A DNA stretch of 64,000 nucleotides from Methylobacterium radiodurans. GTDB taxonomy: Bacteria > Pseudomonadota > Alphaproteobacteria > Rhizobiales > Beijerinckiaceae. Both the position numbers and the translations under genes were made by a program. The notes beneath the pieces are model-generated. The model had not been told where the DNA came from. It did not search any database and saw only the letters and a program-made list of their open reading frames with translations. Where the stretch lies: the NCBI RefSeq assembly GCF_003173735.1, contig NZ_CP029551.1, positions 303,501 through 367,500 on the forward strand, read 5' to 3'. Within the stretch, counting starts at the first letter, position 1. Each line of letters opens with the position of its first letter. Positions 24,723 through 34,876 of the stretch are shown piece by piece.

Positions 24723-27386
24723 TCACGTCACGGTCGCAGGACGCGCCTGCCGGGCCTCCCCGGCGCGGGCGACGGTGACGCTTTCGGGCAGGCACGCCGC
24801 CTCGCCGGGCCCCGCGACGGCCAGGAGACTCGTCTCCGCGAAATCGGGCTCGAGCGCCGCGACGAGCCGCCCCAGCCCGCCGTCGAGCGGGGCGGCCGCG
24901 CCGTCCACCAGCAGGATGTCGGGCCGGCGCAGCAGGGCGCGCACGAGGTCGACCGCGGCCTGCTGCCGGGCCGTGAGGTGGCGGCCGCGGTTGCCCACAG
25001 CGAATTCAAGGCCGCGGCGGCGGATGCCGGCCTCCAGGTCGAAGGCCTGGACGGCAGCGCGCACCTGCTGCTGGATCTCGACCTCGCCGTGCATGCGCGC
25101 CACGTCGATGCGGCCGAACAGCAGGTTGTCGAGCACGGAGGCGAGCGGGTTGATCCGGGCGGGGTCGTAGGGCTCGATCCCGTGCCCGTCGGGCCCCTGC
25201 AGGGCGTCCTGCACGAAGACGCGGGCCGCGACGATGCGGGTCTGCAGCGCCGACGTGAGCAGGCCAAGGCGCTGGCGCGGCTCGATATAGGGAAGCGTGA
25301 GCGCCAGGAAGGTCTCGTTGTCCGCCTGGGTGAGGCGCCCGTCGCTCCGGATGCCGGCGAGCCGGCGCGTGAGATCGGGCAGCTCGTCGGGGTCGATCAG
25401 CGAGAAGCGCCGGAATAGGGAGTGGCCGGGCGGAAGGTCGCGGAAGATCTCGATCAGGTTGCGGGCGAGGCGCACGCCGGCCGCCGCGAGGTCGTCGAGG
25501 AGCCCGGCGCGGGCGAGCGCGGCGCGGAAGCGCGGATCGGCGGCGAGCGCCGGGCCCTTCAGGCGGGGGTCGCGCGGCACGCCGAACAGCAGGTTCTCGG
25601 CCACCGTCGCCTGCGGGTTGTAGCTGCCCCGGGAGAACGGGATCACGAGCCCGGCCATGCCCGCCTCCGCGAAGTGCCGGCGCAGATAGGCGCGGGCCTG
25701 GATCAGACGCTCGCCCGCCGGGGTCTCGTGGGTGACGGAACTCAGCGCCTGCAGGCCGAAGCGGTAGAGGTCGTCCTCCATGCCGAGCCGCCCGAGCAGG
25801 TCGAGCAGGCGCGCGTCGAGGGCGGCGGCGTCGGCCAAGCCGAGCGCCGCGCAGTCGATCCAGGGATCGTCCACCGTCTCGACCGGGTTGCCGGTGCGCA
25901 GGGCCTCGGCGAGGGAGCGGTCCCGGCGGCCGAGCCGCCGCTGGAGCACGCCCGGCCGCGCCCGCCAGCGCAGACCGTAGAGCAGGTTGTCGCGCAGCGA
26001 GCCCGGGAACAGCACCGGCACCGGGCCGCAATAGGCGATCCGCCGGGCGCGCGCCTCGGCCGGCAGCGCCAGGAGATCCTGGCCACCCACCCGCAGGATG
26101 CCCGACTGGGGCGGGACGAGGCCGGCGATCGCCTGGGCGAGCTGGCGCGCGAGCCCGCTGCCGGGCGAGACCAGCGCGACCCGCGCCGGCAGGGGCAGCG
26201 TGAGATCCGCCACCTCGATGCCCCGCCCTCCCTGGGGATCGCGCAGGGACAGACCTTCGACGGTGAGCGGGCCGGCGAGGCGGGGCGGCTCCCCCTCCAT
26301 CGACGGCTCGGCCGGGCGCAGGCGGTGGGGCGCGAAATGGGCCGCCACGGTCTCGTACTTCACCTCGACGTCGAGGCGCTGCTGGTCCCAGTCGATCAGC
26401 TCCTTCAAGGGCGGCGGCAGGTCGCGGTAGGCCGCGAGCACCGCGACGAGCTGCCCGATGTCGAGCTCGCCCTTGAGCGCGAACAGGCCGCCGATCGCGT
26501 AGAACAGGAACGGCGTGACCTGGGCCAGCAGGTTGTTCAGGTACTTGACCGCGAATTTCCGCCGGTAGATCCGCAGGCGCAGGTCGTAGAGGCCGTGGAG
26601 CCGGCCGCCGATCTCGGCCCGCTCCCAGCGGCCGGCGCCGTTGGCGGTCACCGTCTCCAGACCCTCCAGCACCTCGCCGACCCGGCCCGCGAAGTTGCGC
26701 GAGGCGAGCTGGCGGCGCCGGCTCAACCGGATGATCTCGCGCCGCAGCCGCGGGATCACCACCATCTGCACGCCCACCATCCCGCCCGCGACCAGCCCGA
26801 GCCAGACGTTCTGCATCAGGATGAAGGCCAGCGCGGTCGCGGCCTGGGTGCCGAGGAAGACCGGCACCACGATCGCGTCGCCGATGAAGGAGCCGATCGG
26901 TTCGACCTCGTCGCGGATGATGGTCGCGGTCTCGGAGGCCTTCACCTCCCCTTGCGCCTCGGGGTTGAAGCGCAGCATCAGCGAGAAGAGCTGGAAGCGC
27001 AGCCGCCGCAGCATGCGCTCGCCGAGCACGCCCTTCTGCAGATTGATCCAGAACTTGAACGCGCCGTTGATCAGCACGAGAGTGAGGAACAGGCCGGAGA
27101 GGCCCAGCAGCAGCTCGGTCCGCCCGAGCGCGAAGCCGGAGAAGAGCTGGCTCTCCCCGCCGCCGAGCCAGCGCGGCCAGTGCACGGTGAGGTCGAGGAA
27201 GGGGGCGGTGCTGTTGCCCCGCTCGAACGCCTTGCCCGTGATGGCGTCGTTGACGATGCGCCGGGGCAGATCGAGCGAGGCGAAGTAGAACGGCAGCGAG
27301 GCGAGGACGACGATGCAGATCGCGAGCTGGTCGCGCCGCGAGTAGCGCCAGATGTACCCGAACAGCTTCGGCTCCAACGCGCGCAT
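24723..27386 (-). CDS. Large ABC exporter-like membrane protein with degenerate ATPase
   Basis: An 887-residue protein. Residues 1-330 form a typical exporter membrane domain with about six helices and the coupling-helix region EVLEGLETVTANGAGRWERAEI. The remaining 520 residues should be a nucleotide-binding domain but are twice the normal size and lack the catalytic residues. The Walker A position reads SPGSGLARQL (about 407-416, no Lys), the signature is LTARQQ instead of LSGGQ (about 804), and Walker B is DILLVDGAAAPLD (about 823-835, Gly for the catalytic Glu). The motif that follows the Q-loop in exporters appears three times: PGSLRDNLLYG near 461, PQATVAENLLFG near 591 and PLASVLDNLLFG near 747. 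ATP hydrolysis is unlikely. It is divergent from a glycosyltransferase cluster. The start was set at MRALEPKLFG. Confidence 0.75.
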   Translation of the reverse strand: MRALEPKLFGYIWRYSRRDQLAICIVVLASLPFYFASLDLPRRIVNDAITGKAFERGNSTAPFLDLTVHWPRWLGGGESQLFSGFALGRTELLLGLSGLFLTLVLINGAFKFWINLQKGVLGERMLRRLRFQLFSLMLRFNPEAQGEVKASETATIIRDEVEPIGSFIGDAIVVPVFLGTQAATALAFILMQNVWLGLVAGGMVGVQMVVIPRLRREIIRLSRRRQLASRNFAGRVGEVLEGLETVTANGAGRWERAEIGGRLHGLYDLRLRIYRRKFAVKYLNNLLAQVTPFLFYAIGGLFALKGELDIGQLVAVLAAYRDLPPPLKELIDWDQQRLDVEVKYETVAAHFAPHRLRPAEPSMEGEPPRLAGPLTVEGLSLRDPQGGRGIEVADLTLPLPARVALVSPGSGLARQLAQAIAGLVPPQSGILRVGGQDLLALPAEARARRIAYCGPVPVLFPGSLRDNLLYGLRWRARPGVLQRRLGRRDRSLAEALRTGNPVETVDDPWIDCAALGLADAAALDARLLDLLGRLGMEDDLYRFGLQALSSVTHETPAGERLIQARAYLRRHFAEAGMAGLVIPFSRGSYNPQATVAENLLFGVPRDPRLKGPALAADPRFRAALARAGLLDDLAAAGVRLARNLIEIFRDLPPGHSLFRRFSLIDPDELPDLTRRLAGIRSDGRLTQADNETFLALTLPYIEPRQRLGLLTSALQTRIVAARVFVQDALQGPDGHGIEPYDPARINPLASVLDNLLFGRIDVARMHGEVEIQQQVRAAVQAFDLEAGIRRRGLEFAVGNRGRHLTARQQAAVDLVRALLRRPDILLVDGAAAPLDGGLGRLVAALEPDFAETSLLAVAGPGEAACLPESVTVARAGEARQARPATVT

Positions 27387-27506
27387 CGCCACCTGTCCGG
27401 ACCGGGTCCCATCTCGCGCGGCGCGGACGCACCGACGCGGTTGCATTTGGCACATCGGCACAGGGTGTGCGAACAGGCTCGCGCGCTCCGGCTGGGGAGA
27501 CACCCG

Positions 27507-28745
27507 TTGATCGCGTCGCGTCCATCACCGGTAGGACTCACCCCCGAGCGCCCGTGCCGGGTGCTGATCTACAGCCACGACACCTTCGGCCTCGGCCACC
27601 TGCGCCGCGCGCGCACCATCGCGGCGGCGATCGTGCAGGGCGGCGTAGCGCAGGCCGTCATCGTCTCGGGCTCGCCCGTTCTCGACCGCTTCGCCCCGAC
27701 GCCGGGCGTCTCGACGGTGGCAGTGCCACCGGTGACGAAACGGCCGGACGGCGCCTATGCCAGCCTCGACCCGGCGATCCCGCTGGAGGAGACGGTCGCG
27801 GCGCGCCGGGCGATCATCCTCCGGACCTTCGACGCGTTCCGGCCGCACCTCGTCCTCGTAGACAAGGAGCCGGCCGGCTTCCACGGCGAGATGCTGCCGG
27901 TGCTGGAGCGCGCCGCGGAGCGCGGCTGCCGTCCGGTGCTCGGCCTGCGCGACGTGCTCGACGATCCCGCGTGGCTCGCGGCCGAATGGGCGCGCAAGGG
28001 CGCGGGCGCGGTCTTGGAGCGCTTCTACGACGAGGTCTGGGTCTACGGGGTGCCGCGCCTGCACCGGCCGCTGGCGGGGCTCGGCCTCGTGCCCGAGGTC
28101 GAGGAACGCCTGATCTATACCGGCTACCTGCGCCGCGCCCTGCCGCGGCCGGACCCCGCCCGGCGCGAGCCGGCGCTCGCGGACGGACCGTTCCTGCTCG
28201 TCACCCCGGGCGGGGGCGGCGACGGCGCGGCTCTGATCGACTGGGTGATCGCCGCCTACGAAACCGATCCCGGCATCCCGCTGCCGGCGCTCGTCGCCTT
28301 CGGCCCCTTCCTCGACGCGTCCGTGCGGGCGGACTTCCTGGCGCGGATCGGCCGGCTGCCCGGGCGGCTCGCGGCGATCACCTTCGACGCGCAGATCGAG
28401 TTCCTGATCGGCAAGGCCGCGGGCGTGGTGGCGATGGGCGGCTACAACACGTTCTGCGAGATCCTCTCCTTCGACCGGCCGGCGCTTCTGGTGCCGCGCA
28501 CCGAGCCCCGGCGCGAGCAGGAGATCCGGGCGCGCTCGGCCGAGACGCTCGGGCTGGTGCGGGTGCTCGCGCAGGCCGGGGGCCGGACGCCGGAGCGGAT
28601 GGCCGCGGCGCTCCGCACCCTGCCGGACCAGCCGCCCCCCTCGCGGGTCGTGCTCCCGGGTCTGCTCGACGGGCTCGGCGTCGTGGCAGACCGGGTGCGG
28701 GCGCTCTCCGCCGGCCGGCCGCTCTCCGTCGCGGAGGCCCTGTGA
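27507..28745 (+). CDS. MurG/GT28-like glycosyltransferase
   Basis: First gene of the glycan cluster (412 residues). The N-terminal half has a GT-B opening, RVLIYSHDTFGLGHLRRARTIAAAI, resembling MurG-like enzymes. The C-terminal half contains TPGGGGDGAALIDW and the donor-binding-like segment GVVAMGGYNTFCEILSFDRPALLVPR. It would transfer a sugar from a nucleotide donor to a lipid or glycan acceptor in the cytoplasm. The start is a TTG with GGGGAGA six bases upstream. Its stop overlaps the next gene's GTG (GTGA). It shares the GYNT motif with the N-terminal half of 30067-32181, so the two are probably related enzymes acting in succession. Confidence 0.78.
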   Translation: MIASRPSPVGLTPERPCRVLIYSHDTFGLGHLRRARTIAAAIVQGGVAQAVIVSGSPVLDRFAPTPGVSTVAVPPVTKRPDGAYASLDPAIPLEETVAARRAIILRTFDAFRPHLVLVDKEPAGFHGEMLPVLERAAERGCRPVLGLRDVLDDPAWLAAEWARKGAGAVLERFYDEVWVYGVPRLHRPLAGLGLVPEVEERLIYTGYLRRALPRPDPARREPALADGPFLLVTPGGGGDGAALIDWVIAAYETDPGIPLPALVAFGPFLDASVRADFLARIGRLPGRLAAITFDAQIEFLIGKAAGVVAMGGYNTFCEILSFDRPALLVPRTEPRREQEIRARSAETLGLVRVLAQAGGRTPERMAAALRTLPDQPPPSRVVLPGLLDGLGVVADRVRALSAGRPLSVAEAL

Positions 28746-30079
28746 GCGCGCCGCGCATCGCCGTGGTGGTGAAGGGCTACCCGCGCCTGTCGGAGACCTT
28801 CATCGCGCAGGAATTGCTGGCGCTGGAGGCGCGCGGCCTGCCGCTCGCGATCTGGTCGCTGCGCCGCCCGACCGACCGGGACCGCCACCCGATGCACGCA
28901 CGCATCGCCGCGCCGGTCGCCTACCTGCCCGAGTACCTGCGCGACGCGCCGCTCCGGGTGCTCGCCGGCCTTGGCCGGGCGCTCCGCCGGCCGCGCTTTC
29001 CCGCCCTGCTCGCCCTGTTCCTGCGCGACCTCGCGCGCGATCCCAGCGCCTCGCGCCTGCGCCGGCTGGGGCAGGCCCTGGTGCTGGCCCGCGAGCTGCC
29101 GGAGAGCGTGACGCATATCCACGTCCACTTCCTGCACACGCCGGCCAGCGTCGCCCGCTACGCCGCCCGGCTGACCGGCCGGGGCTGGAGCTTCTCGGCG
29201 CATGCCAAGGACATCTGGACCACGCCGGACTGGGAGTTGCGGGAGAAGCTCGGCGATGCCGCCTGGGGGGTGACCTGCACGCGGGACGGGCTGCGGCGGC
29301 TGGAGGAACTGGCATCCTCCTCCCGCGCTCTGCCTCCCCTCGCTGCGGGAGAAGATGAAGGGAGAGCGTCGCGCCTCGCGCTCGCCTATCACGGCCTCGA
29401 CCTCGGCCGCTTCCCCGGCCCGCCCCCCGCCCGCCCGCCGCGCGACGGCTCCGATCCGGCCGATCCGCTGCGCCTGCTATGCGTCGGCCGCCTGGTCGCC
29501 AAGAAGGGCCACGACGACCTCCTCGATGCCCTGGCGGCGCTGCCCGCCGGCCTGCACTGGCATCTGACCTTGATCGGCGGCGGCGAGATGCGGGCCGCGA
29601 CCGAGGCGCGGGCGGCGGCACTCGGCCTCGGCCAGCGGGTCGCGTTCCGAGGGGCGCGGGCCCAGCCCGCGGTGATCGCGGCGATGCGCGAGGCCGATCT
29701 CTTCGTACTGCCGACCAAGCCCGCTCCCGGCGGCGACCGGGACGGGCTGCCGAACGTGCTGATGGAGGCGGCGAGCCAGGACCTGCCGATCCTCGCGACG
29801 GCGTTTGCCGGCACGCCGGAATTCATCGCCTCCGGCACGCACGGGCTCCTCGTCCCCCCCGGCGACCCAGCGGCTCTGGCCGAGGCGCTGGCGCGGCTCG
29901 CCCGCGACCCGGCGCTGCGCCGCCGCCTCGCCGGGGCCGCGCGGACGCGCCTTGTCGCCGACTTCGCCCTCGACCCCGGCATCGACCTGATCGCGGCGCG
30001 GCTCGCCGCCAGCGCGGGACTCGGAGCCCTGCCGGCGGCCGCTCCCCACCCCGCCGGGGCCTGCGCATGCGCGTCCTGA
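28742..30079 (+). CDS. GT4-family glycosyltransferase
   Basis: A 445-residue GT-B enzyme. The N-terminus (IAVVVKGYPRLSETFIAQELLALEARGL) matches colanic-acid-type transferases. The C-terminal GT4 domain has LRLLCVGRLVAKKGHDDLLDALAAL, LIGGGEMRAATEA, and the EX7E-like segment FVLPTKPAPGGDRDGLPNVLMEAASQDLPILAT. A stretch of about 20 residues (SSSRALPPLAAGEDEGRASR, bases about 29316-29378) between the two domains is encoded by DNA resembling the local palindromes, so it may be a tolerated insertion. The GTG start overlaps the preceding stop. The 3' end overlaps the next gene by 13 bases. Confidence 0.85.
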   Translation: MSAPRIAVVVKGYPRLSETFIAQELLALEARGLPLAIWSLRRPTDRDRHPMHARIAAPVAYLPEYLRDAPLRVLAGLGRALRRPRFPALLALFLRDLARDPSASRLRRLGQALVLARELPESVTHIHVHFLHTPASVARYAARLTGRGWSFSAHAKDIWTTPDWELREKLGDAAWGVTCTRDGLRRLEELASSSRALPPLAAGEDEGRASRLALAYHGLDLGRFPGPPPARPPRDGSDPADPLRLLCVGRLVAKKGHDDLLDALAALPAGLHWHLTLIGGGEMRAATEARAAALGLGQRVAFRGARAQPAVIAAMREADLFVLPTKPAPGGDRDGLPNVLMEAASQDLPILATAFAGTPEFIASGTHGLLVPPGDPAALAEALARLARDPALRRRLAGAARTRLVADFALDPGIDLIAARLAASAGLGALPAAAPHPAGACACAS

Positions 30080-32177
30080 TCGCCGTCACGCACCTTCTCG
30101 GCGCCGGGCATCTCACCCGGGCGGCGGCGCTCGCCCGCGCCTTCGCGGCGGCCGGGCACGACGTGGTCCTGGCGAGCGGGGGCGCGCCCGCGCCGCTGGT
30201 GCGGCTCGCGGGCGTGCGCCTCGTCCAGTTGCCGCCGCTCCACGTGCGCGGAACCGCCTTCTCAGACCTGCGCGACGCGGACGGGCAGCCGGCCGACGCC
30301 GCGCTCCTCGACCGGCGCCGGTCGATGCTCCTGGGCGCGCTGGCGGAGAGCGCGCCCGACGTGCTGATCACCGAGCTGTTCCCCTTCGGCCGGCGGGCGC
30401 TGGCGGGCGAGTTCCTGGCGCTGGTCGAGGCGGCCCGCGCCAGGGCCGCGCGCCCGCTGGTCCTCGCCTCGATCCGCGACATCCTGGTGGCGCCGGAGAA
30501 GCCCGGGCGGGTCGCCGAGACGCATGCCCGGGTCGCTGCCCTCTACGACGCGGTGCTGGTCCATGCCGACCCGGCTCTCGCGCCCCTCGACGCCTCCTGG
30601 CCGGTCGATACCGGGCTGGCGCCGCGCCTGCGCTACACCGGCTACGTGGACGAGGGCGGCGCGGTCCCCGAGGCTGCCGAGCGCGCCGGCATCCTGGTCT
30701 CAGCCGGGTCGAGCGCGGCGGGGCTCGGGATGCTCGCCGCCGCGGCCGAAGCGGCCCGGCGCCGGCCGGATCTCGGCTGGCGCATCCTCGTCGGGCACGG
30801 TGTGCCGGAGGCGGATTTCTCCGCGCTCGGGGCCGGGCTTCCTCCCGGCACTGTGGAGCGGGCGCGGCCCGATTACCGGGCGCTGCTGGCCAGGGCGGCG
30901 CTGGCGGTGAGCCAGTGCGGCTACAACACCGCGGTCGATCTCCTGGCCACGGGCACGCCCGCGGTGCTCGTCCCCTTCGAGGCCGGCCGCGAGACCGAGC
31001 AGCGCCTGCGCGCGGAGCGCTTCGCGGAGCGCGGGCTGGCCCGGGTGCTGGCCGAGGCCGGTCTCGACGCCGACGCGCTGCTGCGGACGATCGCGGAGGC
31101 ACCCCGCGCACCTCTGCCGCCGCACGGACTGGCGCTCGACGGGGCGGGGCGGACGGTCGCGCTGGTAGAGGCGATGGTGCGGGATCGAGCGAGCGCGGCG
31201 CCTTCCCAGATCCTCCCTCCCCCCTCGGCGGGGGAGGGTGGCCCCTGCGTCAGCAGGGGTCGGGAGTGGGAACCCCGGCTCCCGGAGAAGGCGCGGCCTT
31301 CATACAGGGCACAGCCTGAACCTGAGGCTGGGTTCCCCTCTCCCCCCCTGCTTCGCAGGGTACCCTCCCCCGCAGAGGGGGGAGGGAGAGCCGCGCTCGA
31401 CCGTCTGCGCGCCGCCCTCGACCGTCACGCAGAGACCCACCCGCCCGTGCCCGTCTGGTGGCGGGACGACGACGCGGTCGCGGCCACGCCCGCGCTCGAC
31501 CGGCTGCTCGCTCTGGGTCAAGCCTGCGCCGCCCCGATCCTCCTGGCGGCGATCCCGGCGCACCTCGCGCCCTCGCTCGGTCGCCGCCTCGACGGCGTGC
31601 CGGGGGTGCGCCTCGCCGTCCACGGCCTCGCCCACGCGAACCACGCGCCGGCCGGCGAGAAGCCCGCCGAGTTCGGCCCGCACCGCCCGCTGGCCGCGCT
31701 GATCTCCGATGCCCGCGAGGGCCTGCGCCGCGCCGGGGAGCATCTCCCGGCGACCGCCCTGCTGCCGGTCTTCGTGCCACCCTGGAACCGGATCGCGCCC
31801 GACCTCGCCGCCGCGCTGCCGGATCTCGGCTACGCCGGCCTCTCCGCCGCCACGCCGCGGCAGGCACCGCCCGAACAGGCCGATCTCGTCCGCGCCGACA
31901 TCCACATCGACCCGATCGACTGGCGCGGCACCCGCTCGCTCACCGACCCGGAGCGCCTCGTGGACGACCTCGTCGCCCGGCTCGATACCGGCGGCCCGGT
32001 CGGCATCCTCACCCACCACCTCGCCCACGACGGGTCGCTCTGGGCCTTCCTCGAAGCGCTGCTGCCGCTCCTCGTCCGCCACCCGGCCGTGACGGTTCTG
32101 GATCCACGACACCTGTTCGCCCGCGCGCCCGTGGACGCGGGCGCCGCGCCGTGGTCTCGTCGGGGCGCGAGGGCATC

Positions 32178-32181
<4 letters not shown>
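30067..32181 (+). CDS. MurG-like glycosyltransferase fused to polysaccharide deacetylase
   Basis: A 704-residue two-domain protein. Residues 1-375 are a GT-B transferase: MRVLIAVTHLLGAGHLTRAAALARAF, then LAVSQCGYNTAVDLLATGTPAVLVPFEAGRETEQRLRAERF. Residues about 440-690 resemble a polysaccharide deacetylase, with PVPVWWRDDDAVAATPALDRLL for the metal-binding start, VHGLAHANH, VFVPPWNRIAPDLAAAL and VGILTHHLAHDGSLWAFLEALL. The roughly 60-residue linker is encoded by a palindromic repeat element (31213-31388) that also occurs inside the binding-protein gene at 34873. The fusion may therefore have arisen by insertion between two once-separate genes. It would add and then N-deacetylate a sugar. The stop overlaps the next start by four bases. 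Confidence 0.75.
31213..31388. repeat. Palindromic repeat element with terminal inverted repeats, copy A (inside a CDS)
   Basis: A 176-base element bounded by 26-base terminal inverted repeats that match at 25 of 26 positions (left 31213-31238, right 31363-31388). Inside are further hairpins: CCCCTGCGTCAGCAGGGG, GAAGGCGCGGCCTTC and CCCTGCTTCGCAGGG. It is open in the host frame and encodes a linker containing SAGEGGPCV and PLLRRVPSPAEGGGR. A second copy is at 34897-35108. Confidence 0.85.
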
Positions 32182-34003
<1,822 letters not shown>

Positions 34004-34007
<4 letters not shown>

Positions 34008-34876
34008 TGGCGCGCCTTATGGAACGCCTGCGCCGGCGCTGGATCGGCCCGCTCTTCGACCGGCTCGGCTACGACCTCGTGCCGGCGACGCCCGACTGGA
34101 CCCACCGCCCGGTCTCGCCCCACGAGGTCGCGCAGCTCCTCGACAACGCCGCCGCGCAGCTCGTCCAGGATCTGGCGGCGGCCGGCATTCCCTGCCGGCA
34201 CGACGTGCGGGCGCTCGTCCAAGAGTTCTGGGACCTGATCCCGCGCGCGCCCGTGCGGCAGCGGCGGGGCGGCTCCGGCTTCAACGGGGCGCTCCAGCTC
34301 TTCGTGCTGATGCGGGCGCTGGAGCCCGATTGCGTGATCGAATCGGGCGTGTTCCGCGGGCTGACCACCTGGGTGATCCGGCAGGCGCGGCCCGAGGCGC
34401 GGATCTTCTGCCGCGACCCCGATCTCTCCGGTCTGCAGTACCGCGACCCGGGGGCGACCTACTGCACGCAGGACTGGTCGACGGCCGATTGGTCGGCGCT
34501 CGACCCAGCCCGCACGGTGGCGTTCTTCGACGACCACGTCGCCCAGGCGCGCCGGGTGGTCGAGGCGCGCGGGCGCGGCCTCACCCGCCTCGTCTTCGAC
34601 GACGACGCGGCCGGCCACCGGATCCACACCCATGGCGGACCCGCGCACCCGACCATCGCGATGGTGCGGGCACTGCACGAGACCGAGAGCCGCTCCGAGC
34701 CGATCCGCTGGCAGCGCAACGGCCGCGTCTTCGAGCAGCCGGCCGACGATCCCTTGGTGCGCAAGGCCGCCCGCCTGATCGCCCGCGCCCACGCCTTCGA
34801 CGACTTGCACGCGGCGACGGGGTACTCGCCCGCGCGGCTGACCTACGTGCAGCTGCATCCGGAGGTGGGCGGATGA
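34004..34876 (+). CDS. Methyltransferase-like protein (CmcI/class I fold), unknown substrate
   Basis: A 290-residue protein. The core has a Rossmann-type opening CVIESGVFRGLTTWVIRQARPEARIFCRDPD and then ARTVAFFDDHVAQARRVVEARGRGLTRLVFDDDAAGH. This recalls CmcI-like or class I methyltransferase folds in which an Asp-rich strand follows the cofactor loop. I cannot name the substrate; its position between the transporter ATPase and binding-protein genes suggests glycan or ligand modification. Start is GTG 34004 or the adjacent ATG 34007, overlapping the previous stop; the 3' end overlaps the next ATG by four bases. Confidence 0.55.
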
